A DNA stretch of 64,000 nt from Prostheceraeus crozeri (lineage: Eukaryota; Platyhelminthes; Polycladida; Euryleptidae). Of this stretch, positions 34,566 to 45,311 are shown piece after piece. The notes under the pieces are model-generated. The model was given only the letters and a program-made list of their open reading frames with translations. It did no database searches and had not been told where the DNA came from. Position 1 is the first letter of the stretch; each line of letters opens with the position of its first letter. The position numbers and the translations under genes were made by a program. The stretch lies in assembly GCA_907163375.1 (NCBI GenBank), contig CAJQUW010005583.1, forward strand, positions 124,001 through 188,000, given 5' to 3'.

Positions 34566-35016
34566 AACACTTGTATATCCTACGAGAAACAAACTAATTT
34601 TTTCGGCAAAAATGACATTTTGCATGTGTTTTTCTTCTCATCAACTGAGAAATACTTAGTTCAGAGCCATAACTTTTGGCATGGTTGTTCTTTAAAGTAG
34701 TTCATGTATATCTGTCTATGAATCTCATCACATTTAGATTCGGAATACATCTCGATTGATATCGGCAAAGAAAACATTTTGATCGAATTTTGTTTAAAAC
34801 TTGCATGTAGTGTCTTTAACCAAGTTTTCGCATTCATCAGCGATCAGAATATGTTGTTAGCATAATAATAACACAGACATTAAATAGAAGATGATTTGAA
34901 GAAAAAGTATTTCCCTTGACTTATTAATAACTCTCACTTAATCTGAGAAAACACATACAAAGGACGTGTTACCGAAAATCTCAGCCTGCTCTTCATACTG
35001 ACGATTTATGTGATTT

Positions 35017-35160
35017 TCTTCTGCCGTGTTTGACAAGAAGAGGAACCAGGTAGAATTTGGCAGACGCGCAGATTGGTAGCAGTCATAGGGTGTACATCAT
35101 TTTGTGGGAGAGTCATCTTCGGCCTCGTCCCCTGCAGAAATTTGTTCTGGCGGCCGGACT
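35017..35160 (+). repeat. Dispersed ~150 bp repeat, copy 3
   Basis: It contains TGACAAGAAGAGGAAC, GCAGACGCGCAGATTG and CGGCCTCGTCCCCTGCAGAA in the same order as copies at 4266 and 34398. Confidence 0.55.
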
Positions 35161-35288
35161 AAGTTCCGATTCGATGATTTGAGGCATATATAGCTCAATT
35201 TTAAAGATTTCTGTATGTTAATGATGATATGGAATAGTTCATGAGATATTGAGAAAATCGAACACCTCTAATTCCATTACACATAAGG

Positions 35289-36161
35289 CCAGATCAAACT
35301 TTCGATTAGATTTGACAAATCGGTTTCAACAAGCGCGTTTTGATAAAGCCGTTTTGTTAAATCGCAGCAATATTAAAGCGGATTACTGTAAACGCATGTT
35401 TGAACTCATGTAGATTTAGATTAAATAAAACGGATTTAATAAAACGTCCGTTTTGTTAAGCAAAGCCATTTTTAAACGGCTTCTCATAAATCCAAAGTTT
35501 GACCTCGACTGTTCTAATAGCATAATCGGTTTTTTCATTTTTTTTGTTAAAGCGATCTTCTGATCACTTTGGTTTTATGAAAAAGTGAACGCAAGTGAAT
35601 GGCATTGACAACTTTACGTCATGCAAAGCAATGTAGGATTTGCTAAACGACTAGGTGGCTAAATAGCGTAAATCGAAGAGAGGTCAGAAACACGATTAAA
35701 CATGTCTGCGAACCTATTAGGTGCAGCAAGAATTGTAAGGACTCATAGTCCGCAGCATCATCGTGTAAAAGACATATCTTCATCAGATGCAGACTATTCG
35801 TCAACATACCGTTTATCGAAAGGAGACATAGCGCTCATACGAGTATAGGCGTTTTATATTTTTATGATTGATCACATTTCCACTGTAACTTCTGTTCACA
35901 ATATTCGATAAATCCGTTCTTGATATCGAAAGTTGTTCATCGAAATCTTTGGACACTATTAAATCCTATCTTTGACCTCAACAGGTTTTATCTTTGACAA
36001 AGCCGTTTATATGTACCAGACAGTTTCATCAAATCGTAATATCATGATCGAGTGTCGAACTTGCGGTTAAAACGCGATTAAATACTTTCGATGGTTTAAT
36101 ACATAAAATCGTTTTATTCAGATAAAACGGATTTGTTAAATCTAACCGAAAGTTTGACCAG
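35289..36161. mobile_element. Inverted-repeat element rich in AAACGGATTT words
   Basis: The left end (TCAAACTTTCGATTAGATTT) and the inverse of the right end (TCAAACTTTCGGTTAGATTT) match over about 40 bases. The interior repeats GATAAAACGG, TTTGTTAAATC and AAACGG many times on both strands. I found no sure target duplication, so the superfamily is open. No coding frame. Confidence 0.6.
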
Positions 36162-37679
36162 ACAATGTGCATAGTTTGTACACATTTAGGACATTTCTTG
36201 TGTCAACCTGGATGCATTCCGCATTCTTATTTTGATTTTGATTTAACTATACATTTGCATACAAACTGGCTTCAATTTCTTTAAAAACGTGGATTTGAAT
36301 GCAAGCAAATAAATACGGCATGTGTCAAATTTGAAAATTTTCGATTGAGAACTGATGACTATGCTTACCCGGTATTAATTTTCAAATCAAATTTCAATGT
36401 ACATGCGAATTCAAGAAGTCATTTTGTTCCTGCCTATGATCAGACATCTTTTGATTGACAACATTGTCATGTTCTTGCAGGTTATGATATGAGTAGACGG
36501 TTGATTAATAGTGACATCTTCCTGTCAGATCTACGTATCAGGCCCTATGCGTGTGCGTAACGACTTCCCTACATGTACACGCAATTTAGTTTGCATGCTT
36601 GTGCAAAAGCTGGTCTCTATTTCAGTTTGTAATCATATCAGTTTGAATAAAATATTTATTTACTATCTTAATATTTTAGATCCAATGAAAATGACATATT
36701 CTTAATTTTACAAGTTAAAAATCTAGATAACGTACATGGTTTCATAGCATAAAAGTGCTAAGGAGGTCAATAGCATTCATATAAATAATTATTATTATCA
36801 TCCGCATTTACTTGGCCGCAATGCGTTCTTACACTGCATTCAAACGACACTTGAAACGTGTTCTTATTGAGTGTTCAAAAACTATTGTGAATTTTCAGAC
36901 TTGCCTGTAGCTTTTGCTATGCCTTCTTCATCGTTCTGAGTCACCGTAGGTAGAGTGCTTTAGAAATAAACATTTACTAGTGTAGCCATAGAAGAAGAAT
37001 ACAGTCAAATACACTCAGTACAGTCAATGTCACCAAGCAGACATTGAATATCCAGATCCTCAAAACACTCAGGACACTTGTTTATCTCTCTGTTACAAGC
37101 ATGGATTAATAATAATTCAAAATATTCAAAGTGATCAAGTGTTGTTTATTAGTTTCAATGGTTCACTTTTGAGTTGCAATTCTCCATCCATTACCAACAA
37201 TTTACTCTTGTAAACAGTTTATTTGAAAAAGATGTAAAGTGCATTCGAATCTGTAGCCTTTTTCATGGTATCTTCAGACTGTGTGACAGAAATTGCTATA
37301 GTTCAGTTATCAAATAAACAGGAGATATGCAGCTTAGATAGAAAATCTGGTAAAGTAGGTGACGCAGAAGTTTATTTTTTGGGTCCTGCAGGTCGACGTT
37401 AAATCGACGTCCTACAAGTCAGTCACTATTGTCCAATACCATAAAGAACGCATTGTATTATGTCCAGATCATTGCAGGAACTATTTTCTACCTTTCATGT
37501 AAGAGAAGCTGGAAATAGGACCGGGTGCAACCGGACCACAGAAGGCTGTTCGAGAGGAGACAACAATGGGGAAATGCCAAAAAAGTTGCCGATTATCAAC
37601 TGAAGTATTATGATAATGTAAAATCCTTTGTACATGATTTTTCAATACCGCAAGCCCGAGATTGGGATCCCAATCCGCT
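36162..37679. other. Non-coding stretch before the LINE
   Basis: AT-rich with no recognised feature. The last 300 bp (GGTCGACGTTAAATCGACGTCC palindrome near 37391-37412) may belong to the 5' side of the LINE. Confidence 0.35.
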
Positions 37680-37719
37680 CATGTAAATGCATGGACCAGA
37701 CAGCCATAATTTTGATGAT

Positions 37720-38330
37720 ATTGCCATTTAAGTCATCAGAGAAGTAGAACGGAACAACATCGATATAACAGGAATTGCCGAACATAGATGGGCACGACAG
37801 GGACACTTCCGTCTATATGAAGGTGGAGCTTTGGTCCTCTCAGGAAGAAAGCAGCCTGGACAAAGCGGCGTTGGCGTTTCTCTTGCTGTAGTTACCTCCC
37901 CAGCCCTGATGGGATGCAATCCAATAAGTGACAGAGTGCTAGTAGTCAGATTACAAGGCAGGCCAACAAACAATAATTCAGGTTTACGCGCTTACAATTG
38001 CAGCGACGGATGACGAGGTTGATCATTTCTATGGAGTTGCGCAGCAGGCTGTGAATGCTACTCCTGCGACGGATTGACTGTGTGCAACACTTTGTTCGTA
38101 CAACACAAGCGCAGATTATACACATGGACGTCTCCTGATGGAAAAACCCGTAACCAAATTGATTCCATCCTAGTTCGAAAAGGCAGCAGAACATGCATCA
38201 GAAATACTCGCACTCTCTCAGGAGTTGATTGTGAATCGGGTCATCATGTTTTGTGTGTGGACGTGTGTTTCAAAGTTAAGAGTAGAAAGAGCAGCTATGG
38301 CAGAGGAAATGACACCAAATGACTGTGGGA
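37720..38330 (+). pseudogene. LINE endonuclease (APE-type) domain, broken
   Basis: REVERNNIDITGIAEHRW carries the catalytic Glu region, and SGVGVSLAVV and PISDRVLVVRLQGRP follow. After a shift near 38010-38070, LYTWTSPDGKTRNQIDSILV and ESGHHVLCVDV appear. The usual SDH box near the end reads SGH, so a catalytic Asp is lost. The first endonuclease block (WNVRTL-like) is missing, which suggests a truncated or eroded 5' part. Confidence 0.75.
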
Positions 38331-38483
38331 AAGTACGAAGGCAGCAACGTTGACAGTGGACCACAAGCATATCCAAAAGAAGAAGATCAGAAGAGCACCA
38401 TGGATGAAGGAGGAAACATTGAACCTTATTGAAAACAGACGAAGAATGAAAGCAGGAGGTACGAGCATCGCAAGTGAGGAATA

Positions 38484-39840
38484 TTGGGCAGAGTAGCGGA
38501 AATTCAGCGGGCCTGTCGTATGAAAAAGAAACAACATCTGCGAGAAAAGTGCACCAGCAATGAAGCACTACATCGAGCAGGTAACAGCAAGGCCATGTAC
38601 ATGGAGATTAAGCGTTTGACCAGAAAGTTTACACCCAGTTTGAACGTCATCAAAGGCGAAGACGGCGAAGTTCTAGCTGAGACAGCAGACATCCTTGGCT
38701 AGTGGCGCGAGTACTGCAGCAAGCTTTACAGTAATGATCTTAATGAAGACGGACAAGAGATGGAAAGTGAGTTAGCTGAACTAACTGAAGATAGTGTTTT
38801 GATTCCTCTACGATCAGAAGTTGAGTTAGCCATGAAGGCTTTGAAACGTGGCAAGTCCCCCTGGTGTGTGGGAATCCCAGCTGAGCTACTGCTGGACGGT
38901 GGAAACGCATCGGTCACATTGATGCATAAAATATGTGTCAAGATCTGGCAGACAGCAGACTGGCCCATCGACTGGTGCAGAGCACTCTATGTACCACTGC
39001 CAAAGAAAGGAGATCTACAAAGTTGCGAAAACTATCGAACGATTTCACTCATCTGTCACCGAGTAAGATCATGCTAAAAAATATTTTGGGCAGAATGGCG
39101 GTAAAGCTGAAAAAGGAGATCTCTATTGCTCAAGATGGCTTCATAGAGCATCATGGAACGAGAGACCATATTTTTAATCTGCAAATGCTGATTCGCGAAT
39201 GTCAGGAGATGCAGCAAGATTTGTGCGTGTGTCTTGTCGCCTTTTCAAAAGCCTTCGATAATGCTAGATACACGACATTATGGTCCGCCATGCTCCCAAC
39301 GGGTTTCCCTCGGCACGTGGTAAAACTGATGAGAGCGCTGTACGAAGACCAACAATCAGCGGTCAGGCTGGAATGTGGAGCTACGGAATGGTTTGAGATC
39401 CAGAAAGGCGTCCGGCAGGGCTGTTTTTTCCGCCTGCATTGTTCAACATCTACACGGAAAGAATTATACAAGAAGTGATGGATGAAGATCGAGAAGAAAG
39501 ATATGATCTCTTGAGTGTAGGAGGAACAACGATAGGTGATCTCCGTTATGCAGACGACGCAGCATTAATTTCAAAGACATGGAACGGTTTGAACAGCTTC
39601 GTTGAAGACATGCAGGAGAAGAGCAGTGCACAGGGTTTGAAGATAAATGAAAAAAACAAGATGGCTGTAGCAGACGAAGACATCAATAGAAGTACTTGTA
39701 AGTTGACGAGGATAAAGGTGAATGGTGCAAAGGTCGAAGAGGTAGAACACTTCCATCACCTCGGAGCACGAGTTGAGAACAATGGAGATAACGGGAAAGA
39801 AATTACGTGTCGACTAGCGATGGGAATGAAGCTCTAAATG
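38484..39840 (+). pseudogene. LINE reverse transcriptase domain, broken
   Basis: Blocks in order: AETADILG, then a stop at 38700-38702; the frame resumes to MKALKRGKSPWCVGIPAELL, PLPKKGDLQSCENYRTISLI; shift near 39060; DGFIEHHGTRDHIFNLQMLI, CLVAFSKAFDNA, GVRQGCFF; shift near 39430; LFNIYTERI and LRYADDAALIS. The YADD catalytic box is intact. In the earlier box the usual Asp of DFxKAFD is Ala (VAFSKAFD). With the stop and shifts this copy cannot make an active enzyme. Confidence 0.88.
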
Positions 39841-40307
39841 GAATGAAGAATCTGTGGCAAGGACATGATAAGAATTCAAAGCTTGAAGTACTGAAAGTTT
39901 GTGTTTTCCCGGTAGCTACGTATGCGTGCGAGACCTGGGTACTTCGGAAAGCAGATGAGAAGAACATTGCAGCTTTCGAAAACAAATGCCACCGAAAGAT
40001 CTTACGTGTACCATGGGTACAACGGCGAACAAGTAAAAGTGTCCGAGCGGAGCTAAGAGTGACGACTAACTGGCTCTTACAATACTTAAAGAGACAAAAA
40101 CTGTCCTACTTTGGACATATACGGCGTCACCAAGGTCTCGAGAAGAGTGTGCTGGAAGCATACATCCCTGGCAGTGTGAGGAGAGGAAGATCTCGATATC
40201 GTTGGGAGGAGACCAACATCGACACGTTCGGATCAATTACAAAGGCGGGAAGAGTGGCGATAGACAGAAGAGGATTTCGTGAAGCCGTGCGAGCAGTCAC
40301 GCTCTGA
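39840..40307 (+). pseudogene. LINE C-terminal region
   Basis: One open frame (from 39807) reads EVLKVCVFPVATYACETWVL, KCHRKILRVPWVQRRTSKSV, LSYFGHIRRHQGLEKSVLEA, GRSRYRWEE and ends at TGA 40305. This is the conserved thumb and tail of RTE-like proteins. It overlaps the RT frame by about 30 bases in another phase, marking a shift near 39810. Confidence 0.82.
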
Positions 40308-40309
40308 CA

Positions 40310-41985
40310 AGAGAATGCTGAGACGACGACGAACATTTATCTGTATCCACAGCTGGTGTGCTTATATTTTGTCAATCTGAATTCTCAGGGTTAGGCTTAC
40401 AATCCCAATCCCGTGATCATAAAAGTCGCGATTTTGTAGACAGTCTTTTAATCCCGGGTCTTCAATCTGCTCACCACGTATCTCATGAAATTGCAGACTG
40501 AAGGTGCAAAAGTTTTCAATCGTTCCTTGCATTTTTAAAAATTATAATTTTGTAATTACATATTTGCGAATTATATTGTAGAATCGCTACTCAAACCCAG
40601 GATTGAGTTGTTTCCTTAGGATTATGCCTTATGCCTTAGGATTTTGAAATCTCAAGTTGCTGGATGTTGGCAGGCAACGTTGCACCGATTCCAAAGGAAT
40701 AAACTTTCTTGACATTTTACTTTCACTGTACCACCGCATCAGAAAAATTAATGGGAAAAATTACCTACATAAATAGTGAAATCTACTTTGTCACACAGTC
40801 TGCCCTATTTTTTCACAGTCATGTCCTACGAGCTCGCCTTTCAGCTGCTAGCTCTCTTCGAGAGACGCAGTGCAGAGAGAAGGAGTATCTAAATCTCCCA
40901 TAGGATCACTAGATTTAAAAGCATTTTTACATTTTAGAAGTGCAGTTTGCATGAGCCAAATTTTTCCGATTCTGTTAGATTATCTGTTTTTGTTGTTACG
41001 CATGTTAACGTGGCCCTTGATATAACATTTTGTTAATTTTTGTAGCGTTTTTACTAGAATGAAACGACTTGTCACATGCGAATTAAATTCTATTCAGCTG
41101 GAGGATGTTTGCTAAATATACACATGATCTGAACTTTTTGGTTAAACCTTTGGATTTTCAAGAATCTAAATGTATCCTCTACCTAGATGTTTTACAACCT
41201 TGGTAATTATTTAAGCCAAATTTTTAAACGTTATGGATCAAAAACGGCATCATGTTGCTTTTCTTCTTGGTTTTTAGTCTTTTTTTGTTGTTTTTGATAA
41301 TGATCGAAAGCATCATTGAAAAATCATCGAAAAATTGATCGAAAAATTGATCGAAAAAATTATTGAAGCAAGTAAATTGCTTCAAAGCACGACATGTTTT
41401 TAACTCTACTAGTGATAAAAATTGTTTATCACTTTGATCCATTGTAAAGAAGATGAAAAAATTAAAGAGGCAAAGATGGAACGCTGTACATATCTGCAGA
41501 TATGGTGAACTTCCGTTTTTTCCGATTTTACCCACGTCCATAGAATTACGCTCACATTCTGTTGCAGTACGAGGGATAACTTCTATGCGTGCGTTGAGTT
41601 TCCACAAAAATGTGACAACAGTTAAACTTTGCAATGCATACACGTACATGTGAAAATTGCTTCAATTTGGAATATCAATGGGATTTTCGGAGAAATAGCG
41701 AAAACAATGCAATACCAAAACAATAATATAGTAAGGGAGTATCCACGGATTTATATAGGCTACCATTCCTCTTGCACAGCAATTAACATTTCTTTCCCCC
41801 CTTATTCCAAGCTTTACAAGCCTTCATTCAGTGATTGTTGATATCGGTTAATCAGTTGGTAACAACAACTCTTTTTTTGCACAATTTTGAAGCAATTCGT
41901 CTATGATGGCAACCATTGGGTGGATCAAATCCGAAATACTATATTATATTATTACTGATGGGCTGTTACTGGGTATATGAATAAG
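40310..41985. other. Non-coding stretch with a short tandem at 41320-41362
   Basis: Nothing coding recognised. At 41320-41362 a 13-base unit (ATCGAAAAATTG) is repeated about three times. It produces a low-complexity minus-strand frame (FFDQFFDQFFDDF) that I do not call a gene. Confidence 0.45.
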
Positions 41986-41990
41986 AGGTA

Positions 41991-42553
41991 CAGGAATTTT
42001 CCGCGCTCAGGTTTTCAAAATTCCGCTCCGCGCTAAAAATCTCGTTTTCCGTGGGCCTTTTTAATTGATTTAAATTGCTTTAATCATCTCTAAGTATTTT
42101 AAGCGATTTCTTTAATTAGCCCGCAACGCATTGTGATACGACGAAATGTTTATGACATCAGCTGTAGCCTACTAAGCATAGAATATGAAGTCATGTATGC
42201 ATTGACAGAGAACAGAAAATAAGGAAGTGTAGCGACTGGCTGAAATCTTGTGTGACGCATTCTGATACTGTTAAATCGCTTTTGGGCGCCACAATCGTTC
42301 ATTCGCTGTTCATACGTGAACTCATACAGTCCGTTGCATAACACAAAAATAGCAAATTAGAAACTCGATTTTTCATTATTCTACAAAATCCGCTGCAATT
42401 AAAATTGTTGCAACATACCTGATGAATCACGAAAGTAATCATAAGATTATTTTTCTTTCATTTGTTTCGTCATCAAAATATTGCCTTTTCGCCATTTCTC
42501 AATGAACATGAAGACTTCCGCGTATTTCTCCGTTTTTCCGCGGAAAACTCCTG
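41991..42553. mobile_element. Inverted-repeat element with CAGGAATTTTCCGCG ends
   Basis: Left end CAGGAATTTTCCGCG, right end the inverse of CAGGAGTTTTCCGCG. The interior near both ends has further TTCCGC words (TTCCGCTCCGCGC, CTTCCGCGTATTTCTCCG). Flanks do not show a clean 8-bp duplication, so hAT is likely from the CAGG ends but not proven. Confidence 0.55.
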
Positions 42554-43616
42554 TCCTTGATTATTACCGACTTATGCAGAACTTCGAATGTCCTCTAACC
42601 GAACTTTTAGGCTCCTGAAAACATAGGCAGATACGTTTAAAGCATGAAATTTGTTATTGAGAGAAATATTGTTCAGCTTTGAAATGTGAACAATTACATT
42701 TGTTGAATTATAACGCGTTCTGATCATTCGTCGTCGAGCAACATCGACTGCCTGTAATGATCATTATCATTCAGATCAAACATCATTCCATGATATTCTT
42801 TAATGAATAGAATCTATATGACTTGAAGGTAGTTGTTTGGAAAGGAGTTTTTGTTTGGTCACAAAATCACTTGGCGATAAACAGCAAAATACTTTTCTGT
42901 AACTGATCGTCTTTTAATTTTGCCAAATCCAATCATGTACTGGTATATCATTTTAACTGATAGATTGTAGGAATTTCATAAAAGAACTTTCTTTTCTCTT
43001 TCCCTGTCAACTTAAACATCAATGTTTACAGCAATATCAATAAATCATAAAATTGCAATGAAATTTTGCATTGATTTCGTACAGATCGATTGTGTCATCG
43101 GTCGATAGCTGACAAATGTATCTTTACTGATAAATATTAGGCCTCTCTCTAGTCAACCGAGTGTTTATTGTTGCACTTTTTGGAGAGATAGTAATTGTTG
43201 CTTCGCATGCCACTATCGCATTTGCGGAATAGTTCCCCTTGGCTTCTGAAAAATTGAATTTGACGCACATTGAAATCAGAAACAAATGCTTCAATGCGAA
43301 ATGCGCACGAATTTCAAGCTAGCAGATATTTTACAGCATTGATGGTGACATGAGTGACACATTGTTGCAGCAAGTATCTGACATTCGTATTTGGAAGCAA
43401 AATAATGTTCGAAATTGTGATTTTCAATCATTAAATAAGTACGAAAGGTAACTCAAACTGATGCGTCTACAGATAATCCTTCAATTTAGGCATATAGTCT
43501 TTGCACTTTCACTCTTTCGACAAGGTGTGCTGGTGCTTGCAATAAAATAGTGCCTTTATGGTTACTTCGCGCGCTCAACAGATGGCTCTGTGGCCTTGTG
43601 GCCTTGTGGCCTTGCC
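42554..43616. other. AT-rich stretch
   Basis: No gene or repeat recognised except three tandem copies of GTGGCCTTG near 43590-43615, at the edge of the next MITE. Confidence 0.4.
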
Positions 43617-43873
43617 CATTGAAATAGATTGTTTATCTGAGTTGACTAAAATGGAATTGACTCAAGATCGCGGCACATTCGGGGGAGCTAAGTTGGAGAA
43701 TGAAGAACCAATGAAGAGCCTAGAATTGCACATGTGACTGATTCCAACCCAATGATATAACCGTTTATAATAAATGATTCTAAGTGACAATGCGTGCTAT
43801 TTTTGTGATACTATTGTGTGTTGCATAAAGCTTTGCCTCCATTCTAGAGGTTTTATTGTTGTCAATTTCTATG
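43617..43873. mobile_element. Short hAT-type MITE (CATAGAAAT family), second copy
   Basis: At 257 bp it aligns with 24204-24466 in the same orientation (GATTGTTTATCTGA, GCGGCACAT, CATTCTAGAGGTTTTATTG). Ends read CATTGAAAT and ATTTCTATG. Flanking bases do not form a convincing 8-bp duplication, so it is older or rearranged. Confidence 0.7.
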
Positions 43874-43879
43874 GATGAG

Positions 43880-44247
43880 CCATGGCCTGATGGTCATGGC
43901 CAGAACTACTCTCGAGGGGCAAGATGATCAATTTTCCATTGAACGTAATGCAGATTCAAGCCTGAATGCTGACGAACCAGAACATTGACACCACATTTAA
44001 CGCACACAGTCAGTAAATTTAGATCGTGAAGAGTCGAACGGTGTGGATAATATCTCCATTTGACGAATTTATCACTAAGAAAAATTGAGTCAAAGATGCA
44101 AATTTTTCGCTTGACCGGCCTGTCTGCAATCTGACCATTGAAGGTCGTGGGTTAGCTGATACGAGCTACTTTTGCAATGCGCGCGCTTGTCCAATCACAC
44201 AACCCAAATAAAGACCAATATCTATGTCAAATTATATCGCTTGCTAC
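43880..44247 (+). repeat. Unrecognised repeated unit, copy 2
   Basis: This is the uninterrupted counterpart of 24203-24057 plus 23527-23330. It carries empty sites for both transposons found in copy 1: GATGGTCATGGCC where the GTTGTGAC MITE sits, and GGTGTGGATAAT where the 521-bp MITE sits. The part near 44130-44230 matches the protein frame of copy 1 with one shift. Confidence 0.65.
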
Positions 44248-45303
44248 CACAGAATTAGACAGGTTGTCCCACAGAATTAGATTGTTTAATCGTATCACTT
44301 TGCTAGAAGTGCAAACTGATTCAAACAGATGGCACATGCGGGAACTTAGTAAGTGGGCAAAGAGAAATTTTTGATACCTTACAGAGATAGGAAAAATAGT
44401 CGCGCGTCGCTTGCGGATTGCTCTGAATTCCTTCAAAATGCTCCGATCGCAACGACTCCTTCAGATTCGAAGAATTCAGATCATTGCGCAAAAGCTTTCT
44501 CGATAATGTTGGCCCCTCCGATCATTTTAAAAAAGTTAGCAGGCGCATGAAGAAACGTTCACAAACTTCTCTGTAGAACTTGACATTGTCTGTGTCTCTT
44601 TGCTGTGTGATCTGGCTGATAACAGTCACTGAAACTTTGCACAATTTGGCGTGTTTAATGTTGAACTGGCTGCTTATTGTTCGATTACTATGGTATTCAG
44701 TCAACAGATTGTGCCATTTCATTAACGTCACATGTTCCAATGCTTCCCTTCTAGTCAAACGGAAGAAGAGACGACCTGTCTAATTCTGTGGGTTGTCCAT
44801 TCTTCTCTTTGAGCTGAAAGGAAGCATTGGTACATGTAACGCTAGTGAAATGGCACAATATGCGCTGACATAGTGCCATGGAAATCGAACAACATGCAGC
44901 CTTTTCAACAATAAACACGGCAAATTGTGCGAAGTTTCAGTGACTGTTATCAACTGGATCACACAGCAAAGAGACACAGTCGATGTCAAGTTCTGTAGAG
45001 AAGTTTGTGAACGTTTTTTGTGCGCCTGCTATCTTTTTTAATAATTACAGGAGGGACCAACATTATCGAGAAAACTTGTGCGCAATGATCTGAATTCTTC
45101 GAATCTGAAGGAATCGTGGCTATCAGAGCATTTTGCAGGAATTGACAGCAATACGCAAGTGACGCACGAGCATTTTTCCTATCTCTGCAAGGTATTAGGA
45201 TTAGGATCCTTTTTGCCAGATTACTAAGTTCCTGCATGTGCAGTCGTTTTGAATCAGTTTGTGCTTCTGGCAAAGTGACACACTTAAGAAGTCGAATTCT
45301 GTG
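44248..45303 (-). mobile_element. hAT-type MITE, CACAGAATTAGA family, copy 4, split by copy 3
   Basis: In inverted orientation, this copy has its end CACAGAATTAGACAGG at 44248 and its other end at 45303. CTTGCTAC is duplicated exactly at 44240-44247 and 45304-45311. It is interrupted 22 bases in by a full copy of the same family plus its target duplication. Without the insert it is about 527 bp. It is more diverged from copies 2 and 3 than they are from each other, fitting an older age. Confidence 0.9.
44270..44790 (+). mobile_element. hAT-type MITE, CACAGAATTAGA family, copy 3, inserted in copy 4
   Basis: This full 521-bp copy has 12-bp inverted ends. GGTTGTCC is duplicated exactly at 44262-44269 and 44791-44798, within the end of copy 4. 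By eye it is closest to copy 2 at 23528, with the same length. Confidence 0.93.
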
Positions 45304-45311
45304 CTTGCTAC

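Larger units (their letters stand above)
37680..40310 (+). mobile_element. RTE-like (BovB-type) LINE, decayed
   Basis: Pieces of one endonuclease-reverse transcriptase ORF lie in order on the plus strand: endonuclease (37720-38330), linker (38484-38700), RT (38760-39840) and C-terminal part (39840-40307). The wording of several blocks (YTWTSPDGKTRNQIDSIL, LRYADDAA, RVPWVQRRTSKSV, LSYFGHIRR) is that of animal RTE/BovB-type proteins. I see about five frame or stop breaks. No poly-A or tandem 3' tail is obvious after 40310, and the 5' end is not defined. Confidence 0.8.

Noticed and set aside
41224-41649. 141-residue minus-strand open frame with FFDQFFDQFFDDF
   Set aside because: The repeat comes from a 13-base AT-rich tandem at 41320-41362, the rest has no motif, and composition is that of the surrounding non-coding DNA.
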